Shown here: one piece after another, positions 1 through 10,603 of the stretch
Numbering within the stretch: position 1 is the stretch's first letter
How the letters are laid out: each line of letters begins with the position of its first letter
Assembly (NCBI RefSeq): GCF_963675165.1
Contig: NC_087391.1
Coordinates: forward strand, 5,798,126-5,862,125
Direction of reading: 5' to 3'
Length of the DNA: 64,000 nt
Source of the DNA: Halichondria panicea
Taxonomy: Eukaryota; Porifera; Demospongiae; Suberitida; Halichondriidae
Translations under genes and position numbers: made by a program
Notes under the pieces: generated by a model
What the model was told of the DNA's origin: nothing
Databases searched by the model: none
Seen by the model: the letters and a program-made list of their open reading frames with translations, nothing else

Positions 1-160
1 TGAGGGGATGTAGGGATTAGTATGAGGGGGTGTAGGGATTAGTATGAGGGGGTGTAGGGATTAGTATGATGAGGGGGTGTAGGATTAGTATGATGAGGGG
101 GTGTAGGATTAGTATGATGAGGGGGTGTAGGATTAGTATGATGAGGGGGTGGGGTGGGGA
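1..160. repeat. Minisatellite in STN1 intron
   Basis: About seven imperfect copies of a 21-24 bp unit rich in GATGAGGGGGTGTAGG run off the left edge. The array lies immediately downstream (minus-strand sense) of the STN1 exon ending at 167. Read as an intron it is C-rich on the transcribed strand. Confidence 0.85.
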
Positions 161-166
161 ACAAAC

Positions 167-425
167 CTTCGTATTGGATCAGCCTGGTCTTCTTGACTGC
201 AGAGAGGACATCTCCCATTATGTGGACCTGCCCAATAGCATGGTTGAGTATGCAGTAGATATCTGATGGGGAATAAAGATGACACAAGGTAGCTAGCTAC
301 ACATTGCTACCTTGGAAACCAGGATAATACTTCAAGGATAGAACATCACACACATTGAGCTTCATCTTGGAGGAGAAGAGAGGATCAAGACCCCAGTAGC
401 GTGGCTCATAGTAACACATCTCCAT
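167..425 (-). CDS. STN1: CST complex subunit STN1, N-terminal exons (partial)
   Basis: STN1 is the OB-fold subunit of the CST complex, which binds single-stranded DNA and helps fill in telomeric C-strands and restart replication. Two exons are visible on the minus strand, 311-425 and 167-262, joined in phase 1 by GT-AG signals. The likely start is the ATG at 425-423. The first exon carries YWGLDPLF followed by KLNVCDVL, and the second carries an OB-fold first strand with GQVHIMGDVLSAVKK and ends in QYE. Both the order and the WGLDP motif agree with the animal STN1 N-terminus (recalled, not searched). The rest of the gene lies beyond the left edge past a minisatellite intron. The gene is divergent from the membrane-protein gene that starts at 692, with only 266 bp between start codons. 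Confidence 0.78.
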
Positions 426-691
426 ATCACCTCTGTAAATTATTAGTGTTAAGTTTTGTCGACGACCTTTCCCTACATTTTAACAGTTGTCATGTGGGCG
501 GAGTTGGCTGAAAAGAACACGCCCATAGCCGGCTACAAGGAGCTCCACCCTCTTTATTATACTAACTTCCAGGAATGTGGAAGTCATTAGTGATAGTGGA
601 TGGTTAGGTTGTAAAGCTAAAGAGACGCTTCAATACAACAGCGACCAGTTTATAGCTAAGAGACGATTCTGATCCTCATAAAGATCCCCAG
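426..691. promoter_or_regulatory. Probable bidirectional promoter STN1 / WAP-Tg1 gene
   Basis: This 266-bp spacer separates two divergent start codons. It contains GACGACCTTTCCCT at 461-474, a motif seen again upstream of ADCY10 (28351) and in degenerate form upstream of the bHLH gene, ATG2 and MRM2. No clear TATA box at a conventional distance was recognised. Confidence 0.5.
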
Positions 692-2956
692 ATGATGAAG
701 GTGAGGTTATACATGATGTGTGACACGCTACTAGCACTGTAGCTATTACCCAGGACTACTGGGACTAGTGGTAGAGTACAATCATTGCATATCAATGAAT
801 AGTGTTATCATCAATGTGTTGTGTCTCTCTCTCTCTGCAGGCAATCCTTATCTTAGCAGGTGAGTTGATACTAGAGCTAATGTATTATCAAACGCTTGTA
901 GAGCTAGAGCCTAAAGCTATTGATTGTTGACAGTGTTGACTTAGTGACTCTGTTGACTGTTAGCGTACATACATTCATTATCAAACCATGGAGACATCTG
1001 TTCAGGTGCTGGTGGGTTGTGAAGCTAGTCCCTATACGAGGAAATGGTGATGTGGTTGGAGGCCATGGTTTGATATTGCTAGTAGCAATGCCTATAATGC
1101 TGTGTAGGTCTAATAAGTTGAGGAAATGGTGATGTGGTTGGAGGCCACGGTGTGGTACGTGTTTGATATTGCTAATTGTGCTAGTAGCAATGCTGTGTAG
1201 GTCTGATACACAACACGTTAGTGTACATGAGAGGCTTATGTTGGGCAGTGTAGTCAACTCCTGGCCAGCTAGTGTACATGAGAGGCTTATGTTGGTCAGT
1301 GTAGTCAACTCCTGGCCAGCTAGTGTACATGAGAGGCTTATGTTGGTCAGTGTAGTCAACTCCTGGCCAGCTAGTGTACATGAGAGGCTTGTGTTGGTCA
1401 GTGTAGTCAACTCCTGGCCAGCTAGTGTACATGAGAGGCTTATGTTGGTCAGTGTAGTCAACTCCTGGCCAGCTAGTCAGCATGTACTGATGAGCCTCAC
1501 TCTATTAGAGCTATTCACTGCACTTGTTGTCAGCTTGTCTCTAATGGCCCCTCACTGTGGGGACCAGGTCTCACTGTGGGCACCAGGTGGTGGCCATGTT
1601 CACACACACACACACTGTTCAGAGCTAGCGTTCCCGGCTGTGCTAGTCACATTGTCTTATATTGTATACAGACATGATGGGGCAGTGTGTAGTGTTTGCC
1701 TTACGCAACAGTTTACTATAATTATGTTTTCCTGTACATCCCTCTACATACTAATGATGCTATAGTAGCTACCGCTTGTGATGCATTGTGTAGGAAGTGA
1801 GCACTTTAGAGATTCAATACTTTGTATTGTAATGATTGACTAATGTACCATTCCCTCCAGCTCTGCTCTGCTGCTGTTACCTGGGAGGTGAGTGTGTGTA
1901 CACTGCCTATAGAGTAGTCATGCATGTACAGGTGGTTTAGTGTATCAAGTTTCTGTTGGTATGTCATTCTAGCAGCTTACTTTAGACTCCTCACAGCTTG
2001 TTTGTTAGTGAGACACAAGTGAGTAAGTGTGATACCTGATGAGGCAATAGCACTACGTCATGTGTATGGTCTATTCCTGCCATTAATATCCCCCTGGCCC
2101 CCCTCTAGCTTGCCAGGTGTACTCGTGCCCTCCTGTCTCCTCTGATGAAGCTGGCCTCTGCTCTGAGGACTGCAGTGATGACAGCGATTGCCCCACTCCT
2201 CACAAGTGTTGCTCCAATGGTTGTGGACACGTCTGCACGCCTCCCACCCTCACACCATATACCCCACCCCCTCACCTATGTCCCACTCCCAACGACGACA
2301 TTGCCGGAATGTGTACTGAAGAATGTAACACCACGTCATGTGACTCAGGCTACCAGTGCTGCTCTAATGGGTGTGGTCGATCCTGCGTGTCCATATGTAA
2401 CCTTGTATCGACCAATCAGACGCTCATTGGGGCCTATCGTCCACAGTGTGAGGATGATGGGTTGTTCTCCGCAGTGCAGTGTCATGCATCCACTGGCTAC
2501 TGTTGGTGTGTGGACACACTGAGTGGAGAGCCGAGGTCTGAGCTCATTAGAGGGGAGGAGCCTCAGTGCAGTGAGTGTGTGTGTGGGCGTGTGGTGGGTG
2601 TGTACAGTGGTTGGTATGACCGTCTCTCTGTGCAGGCTGTGTGTGTGTGGGCGTGTGGTGGGTGTGTACAGTGGTTGGTATGACCTATCTCTGTGCAGGC
2701 TGTGTGTGTGTGGGCGTGTGGTGGGTGTGTACAGTGGTTGGTATGACCGTCTCTCTATGCAGGCTGTGTGTACGATGGTGAGGTGAGGTCAGTGGGGGAG
2801 GTGTTCCGGGCCATCGATGGATTCAACTACTGGTAACTATATATAGACATTGTGTACTCTTGGGTAGTGTGTTTCCTTGTTGGTGGGTTGATCATCTCTT
2901 TCCCCCTCTCCCAGCACATGTACAGTGACTGGACCACAGTGCACTGAGAACAAAGG

Positions 2957-3036
<80 letters not shown>

Positions 3037-5172
3037 CTGTGTGTGGGTGTTACACAGGTTGTCAATGCTATACAGCTTGTTAATAGTTCCTTCTCCTAAC
3101 CCCCCCCCCTGCAGTGTTCCACTCTTGCCCCCCAGTGAGGGAGAATGAGGCTGGTATCTGTGTGGCAGAGTGTACCCTGGACTCTGAGTGTCCCCATGAC
3201 ACACAATGCTGCTACACTGGTTGTGGCTATTCTTGTACTGACCCTGAGGTCATTCCCTACATACCCCTACCTACGATGAACACTTGCCCTCCCACTAACC
3301 AAATACCCTGCGCTCTGACTGGAAGATCATGCGCCCAATCCAATGATGAGGAAACCTCTGATGATGAGGAAACCACAGATGATGATGATTCTGACTCGTC
3401 TGATGTGATGGAATGCAATGAAGACTCGAGTATGTGCTGTGAGAATGACTGTGGTGGCTCTGTGTGTGTGTACAGCACTGGTCCCACTCCCTGCAAGGCT
3501 GCTCGTGTCATAGCCAAGGAGAGGAACAACACTAGGGACAGCATGATTGGACGCTACTCCCCACAGTGTGACTTTGATGGCCATTTCAGACCTGTTCAGT
3601 GTCACGAGCATTTCTGCTGGTGTGTGGATGAGCACAGTGGAGAGCCAGAGTCGGATATGGTCGCATTCGAGCACCTTGCCAACTTGCGGTGCACAAGTGA
3701 GTGAATGTTTGGAATTATTACTGTTTTTGGGTAGCCAACTTTGATTGTCCATAACTTGTGTTAGGAAGGTCCGATTTCAAAACTAAAATATGTATTTTTT
3801 AGTAGCTTTTTAACAGGTCTAATGCTTAAATCAGTAATCTATTTTCAGCCCATATTTCTCATTTTTCGCTTTTGGACCATGGTATTTGGCCGAAATTAAC
3901 AAATTCTGTCATCTCTCAAATACAAATGTCGATGGTACCATTTGAAAGGTCTCTTTCTAAGCTTTTAGAAAATCGGAAAATCTTTGAAATTGAACCCACG
4001 GAACTCAAGTTATGGCGACTGAAAGAGTTCCCAAACCATTCATTAAAAAACCAGCCTTAATTTTTTAATAACTGTCTTTATGAAAGCTTAGAAAGAGACC
4101 TTTAAACTTAATCATGTGACCCCCCACTCATGTGACCCCCCACTTAGAATGTGTGTATAATGGTCTCAAGCATGGCTACCTGGATCAGTTCCCCTCTCTG
4201 GACGGATGCAATACTTGGTAAGTGTGTGAGTATAGGAAACCATTGTTGCAAGGGACAGCTAGTGCACTGCAATACAGAGCCTGGGGGATTGTGTTTGTGA
4301 CAATGCAGAGCATCACATCACATTCTGTCCATGCAGTACTTGTGTGTATGATGGTGTCATCTCCTGCACTGAGGTGGGGTGTGTTGTAGGTAAGTAGTGT
4401 ATTTAGTGTATCACTGTACCAAACAAGGATTGATTAAAGCTACTTTATTAGTACATTGTTATCTTATTAGCTAGTCATGTGATCCCCTCCCCCCACAGAA
4501 CCTGAGGGAGAGCGTAGTGTTTGGGACTGGTGGCACTCCATCCTCATCTATTGTGTGGTGGCAGTGATTGTACTCACTCTGCTTGTACTCATCCTCCTAG
4601 TGGTGAGCCACTGTCTCTGTGTACCCCCCCCCACACTGTCTCTGTGTACCCCCCTCTCCCCCCACACACACTGTCTCTGTGTACCCCCCTCTCCCCCCAC
4701 ACACTGTCTCTGTGTACCCCCCCCCACACACTGTCTCTGTGTACCCCCCCCACACACTGTCTCTGTGTACCCCCCCCCCCCCCACCCACACACTGTCTCT
4801 GTGTACCCCCCCCCCACACACTGTCTCTGTGTACCCCCCCACCCACACACTGTCTCTGTGTACCCCCCCCCACCCACACACTGTCTCTGTGTATGGTTGA
4901 ATGGAGTGTGTACTATCTCTCCCCTCCTCCCCTCAGGCTGTGGTGATTACTTTCAAGAGGAACAGCTTCCGACACAGAAGACTCAAGGAGGCAGCAGTCC
5001 ACTTCGACGTAAGTTTCTCTAAGTACTATTGTATTTCTAATGCAACAAGTGTCCCCCCTTACAGTCTGAGATGGACACTGTGTACTTCAAGCAAGGCCAG
5101 GACCTCACTAGTGTGGAGCTCAAGGTGCCCCCAGTGGAGGAGCATGGGCCTGGAGGAGAGGACCATGCTTAG
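692..5172 (+). CDS. One-pass membrane protein with WAP, thyroglobulin-1 and VWC-like modules
   Basis: Twelve exons join in phase to 538 residues: 692-700, 841-859, 1861-1887, 2109-2570, 2763-2832, 2915-2955, 3115-3696, 4148-4217, 4337-4389, 4499-4602, 4937-5008, 5065-5172. Residues 1-18 form a signal peptide (MMKAILILAALLCCC) split over three tiny exons. Then come two WAP-type four-disulfide cores (CCSNGCG twice, about 20-104), a thyroglobulin type-1 domain with the CWCV motif (about 105-172), and a VWC-like module split over two exons (173-209). A further WAP core, an acidic D/E/S/T stretch, a second CWCV thyroglobulin domain (to about 403) and a second split VWC follow. Residues 458-479 are a hydrophobic membrane span, followed by a basic then acidic tail of about 58 residues. 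WAP and thyroglobulin-1 domains often inhibit proteases, so an extracellular or pericellular inhibitor or receptor role is inferred. The modules match those of the giant gene at 18893-28165, so the two are likely paralogous. Confidence 0.85.
1210..1473. repeat. 51-bp minisatellite, five copies, in intron 2 of the WAP gene
   Basis: The unit begins near 1268, 1319, 1370 and 1421 and contains GTAGTCAACTCCTGGCCAG. Because 51 is a multiple of three, long frames open on both strands. These are repeat artefacts, since the intron is bounded by good splice sites at 860 and 1860. Confidence 0.9.
2571..2772 (+). repeat. Three-copy repeat that includes the 3' splice site of the VWC exon
   Basis: A unit of about 63 bp ends in TGACC, a CTCTCTGTGCAG-like acceptor and GGCTGTGTGTG. 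The last copy supplies the acceptor really used (AG at 2761-2762) and the exon start GCTGTGTGTACG. The upstream copies near 2635 and 2698 are near-identical decoys. Confidence 0.85.
2956..3035 (+). repeat. (GT)n microsatellite in an intron
   Basis: An uninterrupted GT tract of about 78 bp follows the GTAGTG donor of exon 6 of the WAP gene. Confidence 0.95.
3775..4100. repeat. Copy of the dispersed AAGTTATGGC repeat family
   Basis: AT-rich intronic sequence containing CTAAGCTTTTAGAAAATC and CTCAAGTTATGGCGACTGAA. The same modules recur at 21790-22250, 35440-36330, 43940-44150 and 55735-55890, in both orientations and without a coding frame. It is probably a non-autonomous transposon family. 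Confidence 0.7.
4610..4895 (+). repeat. Minisatellite CTGTCTCTGTGTACCCCC in an intron
   Basis: Nine copies of a 28-35 bp unit made of CTGTCTCTGTGTA followed by a C run of variable length and ACACA. It starts eight bases after the donor at 4603, in the intron after the membrane-span exon. Confidence 0.9.
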
Positions 5173-5554
5173 CTAGCTACACACAACACTCAATAACACT
5201 CATCATTCAGTCTAGCTCTGTTGCACTACCTCACTGTATTACTAACTGTTGTTGTTGTTGTTGGGTTTGTTATTAAAATTATTGCTGTTTCAATTTTAAA
5301 ACTTGTCTGATGAACTTATGAAAAGTAGGGAAACGGTCGTCATACCAAAAGCTTTTGCAGCCTCCAGCTCTTTTAGAGAATAATCGGCCTGGGAACAAGA
5401 CCTTTAATTAAGACTTTCCTTACCCACTCGATCTGGATCACTACAAGAAGCTGTGATATAAAAGCTGCTAAAATGGTGTGTTTGTATTAATAAAGAGCTA
5501 TTGATAGTTACACTAGGTTGTGTGTGCGTAGTCACTGCCCTGGTGTCCCTGTAG

Positions 5555-6221
5555 GCAAAGGTGTTGCGTCTTGTTCCCTCTCGGCTCGTGTCCTCAGTGG
5601 GCGTGGCTAGAGGCATGAGACCACCCTCCACCATTAGGCTCTATGTACGTTACTCCTAGACTATATGACACACACTAACCCTCCTCTGATTGCAGGCTAG
5701 TTCTATGCGTAAGGAGTACGACACATTTGGTGAGATAGAGGTCCCTGCTGACAAGTACTATGGTGCTCAGACTGCACGCTCCAAGATCAACTTCCCCATA
5801 GGAGACGAAACAGAGAGAATGCCAGTATGTGTGTGGTGTGTGTGGTGGGCGGGAATGCCAGTACATGTGTGTGTGGTGTGTGGTGGGCGGGAATGCTAGT
5901 ACATCTGACATATGGCTGTATGTGGTATAATACCACGCTGTTGTCCCCTCCATGCAGTTACCAGTGATCCATGCCTTTGGTTATCTGAAGAGAGCTTGTG
6001 CTGAGGTCAATAAGGATCATTATGGACTAGACCCCACCATAGCAGACGCCATCATCCAGGCTGCCACAGAGGTGATACCTTAACCCTGTTACTATGGCAA
6101 TAGTTAACCTTGTGTGTGTGTAGGTGTACAGTGGTAAACTGGACGGGCACTTCCCCCTAGTAGTGTGGCAGACTGGGTCTGGTACACAGAGCAACATGAA
6201 CGTCAACGAGGTTATCAGTAA

Positions 6222-6261
<40 letters not shown>

Positions 6262-7697
6262 GGTGTGCGTGCGTGCGTGCGTGCGTGCGTGTGCGTGTGT
6301 GTGGGTGTGTGTAATAGTAATAGGTACGTATTTAATGCAATATGTTAATTAGCTATTACACATAAGAAAAGAGATCAGTAAGCTACAGAACAGAAAAAAT
6401 AACCTCTTCTTTCAGGGCCATAGAGATGCTTGGCGGAGTGAAGGGATCCAAGACTCCAGTGCATCCAAATGATCACGTCAATAGAAGCCAGAGCTCTAAC
6501 GACACCTTCCCCACAGCCATGCACGTTGCTGTTGCCATGGAGATACATCGCTGCCTTATTCCAGGAATTAAGGAACTTCACGCTTCACTATCCGAGAAAA
6601 TGACTGAATTCAAAGATATTGTGAAGATTGGAAGAACACACACTCAAGTAAGTAGAGTTGAAGAGTAGCTATTCGTTACTAGTAAGGAAGTTTCTGCGTA
6701 GAAATCCAAAGGGACAATTGATAATATCATCTTCCTCCGTGTAGGATGCTACTCCCCTGACTCTGGGTCAAGAGTTCAGTGCATATGTGACTCAGATGGT
6801 GAATGGATTAGCACGTATTGAAGGGACTCTCCCTCGCCTCTATGAGCTAGCCATCGGAGGGACTGCTGTGGGGACAGGTCTAAACACTCGTGTGGGGTTT
6901 GCTGAACGTGTATCTGCTAAACTAGCAGAGCTAACTTCTCTGCCATTCACAAGTGCTCCTAATAAGTTTGAGGCCCTTGCTGCTCATGACTCCATGGTGG
7001 AGGTGCATGGAGCTCTCAACGTGCTCGCCTGTAGCATCATGAAGATTGCTAATGATATTCGCTTCCTTGGATCTGGCCCGAGGTCAGTAATACCTCCGGT
7101 AATGGCCGGAGATTGTGTGTCAAGACTTCGTGTAGTTTACCAGTAACCTTATTGAAAGCATTCCTAACAGTCCAATATACTAGCTATACTAACCCCCCCC
7201 TCCCTGGTAGGTGTGGTCTGGGAGAGCTGAGCCTGCCTGAGAATGAGCCTGGGAGTAGCATCATGCCAGGCAAAGTCAACCCCACTCAGGCCGAAGCTAT
7301 TACCATGGTTACAGCACAAGTCATGGGCAATCAGACAGCCGTCACGGTTGGCGGTAGCAACGGACACTTTGAGCTCAACGTTTTTAAACCTATGATGGTA
7401 CGAAATGTCCTCCAGTCAGTTCGTCTCCTTGGCGACGCTAGCCACTCCTTCTCTGTCAACTGCGTACGAGGAATTGTTGCAAATCGTGAAAGAATTGATA
7501 AACTGTTGAATGAATCGCTGATGCTTGTGACTGCCCTCAACCCTCATATTGGATATGACAAGGCAGCCAAGATTGCCAAGACTGCTCATCGTGAAGGCAC
7601 CACCTTGATGGAGGCAGCCATCAGTCTCGGCTACCTCACTCAGGCCCAGTTCCAAGAGTGGGTGAAACCGGGGGACATGCTAGGACCTAAAGACTGA
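5555..7697 (+). CDS. FH: Fumarate hydratase (class II fumarase)
   Basis: Catalyses reversible hydration of fumarate to malate in the TCA cycle, and in many animals also acts in the cytosol. Certain exons: 5696-5824, 5958-6071, 6124-6224, 6416-6647, 6745-7082 and 7211-7697, all in phase, giving 463 residues from the ATG at 5705. Diagnostic motifs are [51 protein letters not shown] and the fumarate-lyase signature [13 protein letters not shown]. The chain ends [12 protein letters not shown], as expected for the family. An upstream segment, 5555-5644, has an acceptor (CCCTGTAG), a donor (GTACGT) and an open phase-0 frame reading [18 protein letters not shown]. This looks like a mitochondrial presequence, but its start codon was not found. 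A candidate is the ATG at 5473 followed by a weak GTGTGT donor. Dual use of 5705 for a cytosolic form is possible. Confidence 0.95.
5812..5905 (+). repeat. Three-copy repeat that includes the 5' splice site of fumarase exon 2
   Basis: The exon end GAATGCCA plus donor GTATGTGTG is followed by two more GGAATGCYA-GTACATSTG copies, separated by TG-rich linkers of about 40 bp ending in GTGGGCGG. Confidence 0.8.
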
Positions 7698-7904
7698 CTG
7701 ACATTTCAGTGATAGTTATAATAGGGACAATATCAGCTGTTGCAATTACTGTTTTGTGCATAAGTTAATATTGATGGCAGACAACTGCTGCAACAGCTTC
7801 TTACTATGACGACAATTCCCCTAGTTTTTTTTGCTCAAATCAGGTCAAAGGTCAACTTACTAGACCCACGTGGCAACAAAGAAGGATAAAATTAATTATC
7901 AAAG

Positions 7905-8930
7905 ATGTGCAAAAGTTTGATTCAGTGTTTGCTGGTTGCTGCAGCCTTGAGAGTGATGCTGCCTGCAGTGGGAGTTGGTGGCGTGGGTGAGGAGAGTGGT
8001 GTGGGCGAGGGGAGTGGAGCTGGCAGTGGTATCCTGCAAGCTGTGCAAGATAGACAGTTCAGCATCAATGTGAGATATGGTTGGCTTTGAATAGTGCATG
8101 GTATAAGTATCTCTATTCTGCAGTTGACTGATGTGATCATGCCGGTGTGTACCACCAATCAGCTGCTCTCTTATAATGGAACTGAGTTTCTCTGCAAGGA
8201 AATACGTGGGTGTCAATAGTTGCATTGCCCTCTGATAGTATACACACACAGCTGAGAGGAAGTGTGTCTGCCCTAGTCCAATGGTGGGCACGGACGAACC
8301 TCCCACGTTCCCACCAGAACCACCAGGAGGTAAACTACAAAGCGATTGTACACCACCTTATTGCAATGATGATTATTCACTGCTGCAGGGTGTCCTGTGT
8401 TTGACCCTCCTGATGGAGGTGGCTTTGTGTGTCTACCTAACATCACAGTCATCCATTGCTCTGTGCTGTGTGACAACAGTCACGAGTTCTCCACCACTCC
8501 CCTCAATCCCTACCACTGCGGCCAGGACACCAGGTTCCAATGGGAGGACTTCACTCGTACAACCCACAAAGACCTTCCTCAATGTTCAGGTGGATGCTTA
8601 TACAACTAGTAACTTGCCTATTATGTTTTGCATCCTTGCATTACCAAATTGTCTATAGCTGCTTCAATATGCACTAATACTGCAAGTTCTTGTACAGGTT
8701 TCCGCTACACACTGCGTCCCCTCCATCGGGCTGAGTACTACCTCCCTAGCCCCTGTCCACTGGTCACACAGACTGAAGCCGACACTGTCAAGACAAGATT
8801 CTGTGACCTCTTATCAGACTTTGTAGACAAAGACCAAATCAATTGTACCACTAGCAATGCCTTTATTCAGTGTCCTAAAACTGCCGTAACCACAGTGATA
8901 CCTCCAAATCACCCAGAGTTGAACCCATGA
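7905..8930 (+). CDS. Secreted sushi-like cysteine-rich protein, paralogue A
   Basis: Five exons (7905-8069, 8124-8205, 8252-8329, 8389-8589, 8698-8930) give 252 residues in continuous phase. A signal peptide (MCKSLIQCLLVAAALRVML) is followed by a G/E/S-rich linker, a short two-cysteine segment and a proline-rich hinge. A CCP/sushi-like domain follows, running from GCPVFDPPDGGGF through CSVLCDN, YHCG and FQWED to PQCSG. The C-terminal part has four or more further cysteines. There is no membrane segment or GPI-like tail. The next gene has the same exon phases and motif order (CSVLCD, NPYYCG, LPECTGFRHRLR), so the two arose by tandem duplication. The sushi assignment rests on spacing only, and binding partners cannot be predicted. 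Confidence 0.78.
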
Positions 8931-9102
8931 TCATTGCTCAAACTGTTTCATTGTTTTTGAACACATTTTTGATTGTTTCTGAATTGGAATGTTGTTTACT
9001 GTCGATGTCTTAGCCACAAATTGGATTAGTGGTGATTGCGTGCGCATTGCGTCCTTGTCATCAGACAAGCCTCCATACTTGCAAGCATGTCTTGATGGAA
9101 TA

Positions 9103-10418
9103 ATGCAGACACTACATCAGCTACTTGTGCTCCTGGCAGCTTCTGTGCTCAGTGGAGGTCTTGAAGACAACCTGTATCAAGATTATGACGCATTTGGAGA
9201 ACAGGTAGATGACACAAATAATTAGTAGATCTAGCTATGAAAATGCAGTACCTGAGTGTGACTGTTTCCTCAGGACGTAACTGTTCCGCCATGTGCAACA
9301 GATGAGTTCCTCACATCCAACGGAACACACTTCCTCTGCCAGATACTGCGTAAGACCCACCCACCCACACCCACGTACACACACTACCACCCACACCCCC
9401 ACCCACACTACCACCCACACTCACACTGTAGCTGATGTTGGATTCTGTGATTGCCCTGGCTTGAATACCACCCCCACACCTGGTGTTGGCAACCAGACAA
9501 GCACTCCTGTTGCCCCCCTACCCCCTTCAGGTACACTACGTTACTAGTATTTTTCCCCTTTCCCGGGACATTGTTCTAAGCAGGCCTAATGTCAATACAG
9601 CTATTACAATTATCTTAGTATTGATATTTATATTGAAATGGCCTCAGGAAAGTAGCTTACCAAATTGCTTGTTTTCTGAAATATACACAAGATTAGAGTA
9701 TAATTGTTATGCATCCATCTTCCCATGCAGGGTGTCCAGTGTTGAGCCCCCCCACACGCGGTGCATACGCTTGCCTCAGGTCCCCCACAGCCATCTACTG
9801 CTCTGTGTTGTGTGATCATCGCTTCGAGTTTTCCAGCTCTCCCAGAAATCCCTATTATTGTGGAGAGGCCACTCTGTTCAACTGGAGGGATTATCCTAAC
9901 GGGGCTATTCGCACTTCTTTACCCGAGTGTACAGGTGAGGAGAGCTTCCAATTAACACTTATTACAAGTCTTAGTTATGCAAGCTTAGAGAGATGCTTTT
10001 GCAAATGCTGTGTTAAACACTGTTCCATGGGCTATAAAAAATACTTATCCCGAAAATAGAAAATTATGGCTCGTTCCTAATTTGGGAGTAAAACATACCA
10101 TCTGAACGAGCTCTTTCCAAGCTTTTAGAATTGAATTTGATCTAGTTACATGGTATTTTCCCAAATACTTAATTCCTTTTTCTCTCCTATACAGGTTTTC
10201 GACACAGACTCCGCCTACTCCACCCCTACGAGAACTACTTGCCCGCTCCTTGCTATGGCCTCTCTGATCACACGGCTTGGATCATTCTACAAGACCTGTT
10301 TGCAATCCTCAAAGATGGTTGCTCTGACTGCGTGATAGAGGACTCTTATATAGAGTGTGCTCAGGTGCCAGCCAGTGCACAGCTCTACTCTGATGTGGCC
10401 AATGCTAGAACTGACTAA
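9103..10418 (+). CDS. Secreted sushi-like cysteine-rich protein, paralogue B
   Basis: Five exons (9103-9204, 9274-9349, 9432-9530, 9731-9934, 10195-10418) encode 234 residues. An in-frame ATG exists at 8989, but 9103 is preferred because MQTLHQLLVLLAASVLSG is a typical signal peptide. The order repeats paralogue A: short N-terminal segment, CATDEFLTSNGTHFLCQ, a CDCP motif, a T/P-rich hinge, then the sushi-like core (GCPVLSPPTRG, CSVLCDHRFEF, PYYCG, FNWRDY, PECTG) and a C-terminal four-cysteine region. It has several potential N-glycosylation sites. It starts 172 bp after the stop codon of paralogue A, on the same strand. Confidence 0.78.
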
Positions 10419-10603
10419 AGAAGAAGTAACTAAGTATCTCACTTAAAATCTTTTTTCTGTGCAATCATTTTTTTGTGGCATATCATAATTCACTGTATGT
10501 AATTCAAAGTTTGACAAAAATTTGTTGGTTTTATCAACGCAAGTTACGTATAACAACATGAGAAATAAAAATAAGATAAAAGTTTAAGTGCATATGATTA
10601 AAT

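Noticed and set aside
904-1483. Repeated SCTLAGQEL and SWPGVDYTDQ frames on the minus strand
   Set aside because: Both come from the 51-bp intronic minisatellite. The unit length is a multiple of three, so frames stay open by chance.
4521-5022. Proline/cysteine-rich frames in several phases on both strands
   Set aside because: Product of the CTGTCTCTGTGTACCC minisatellite inside an intron with good splice sites.
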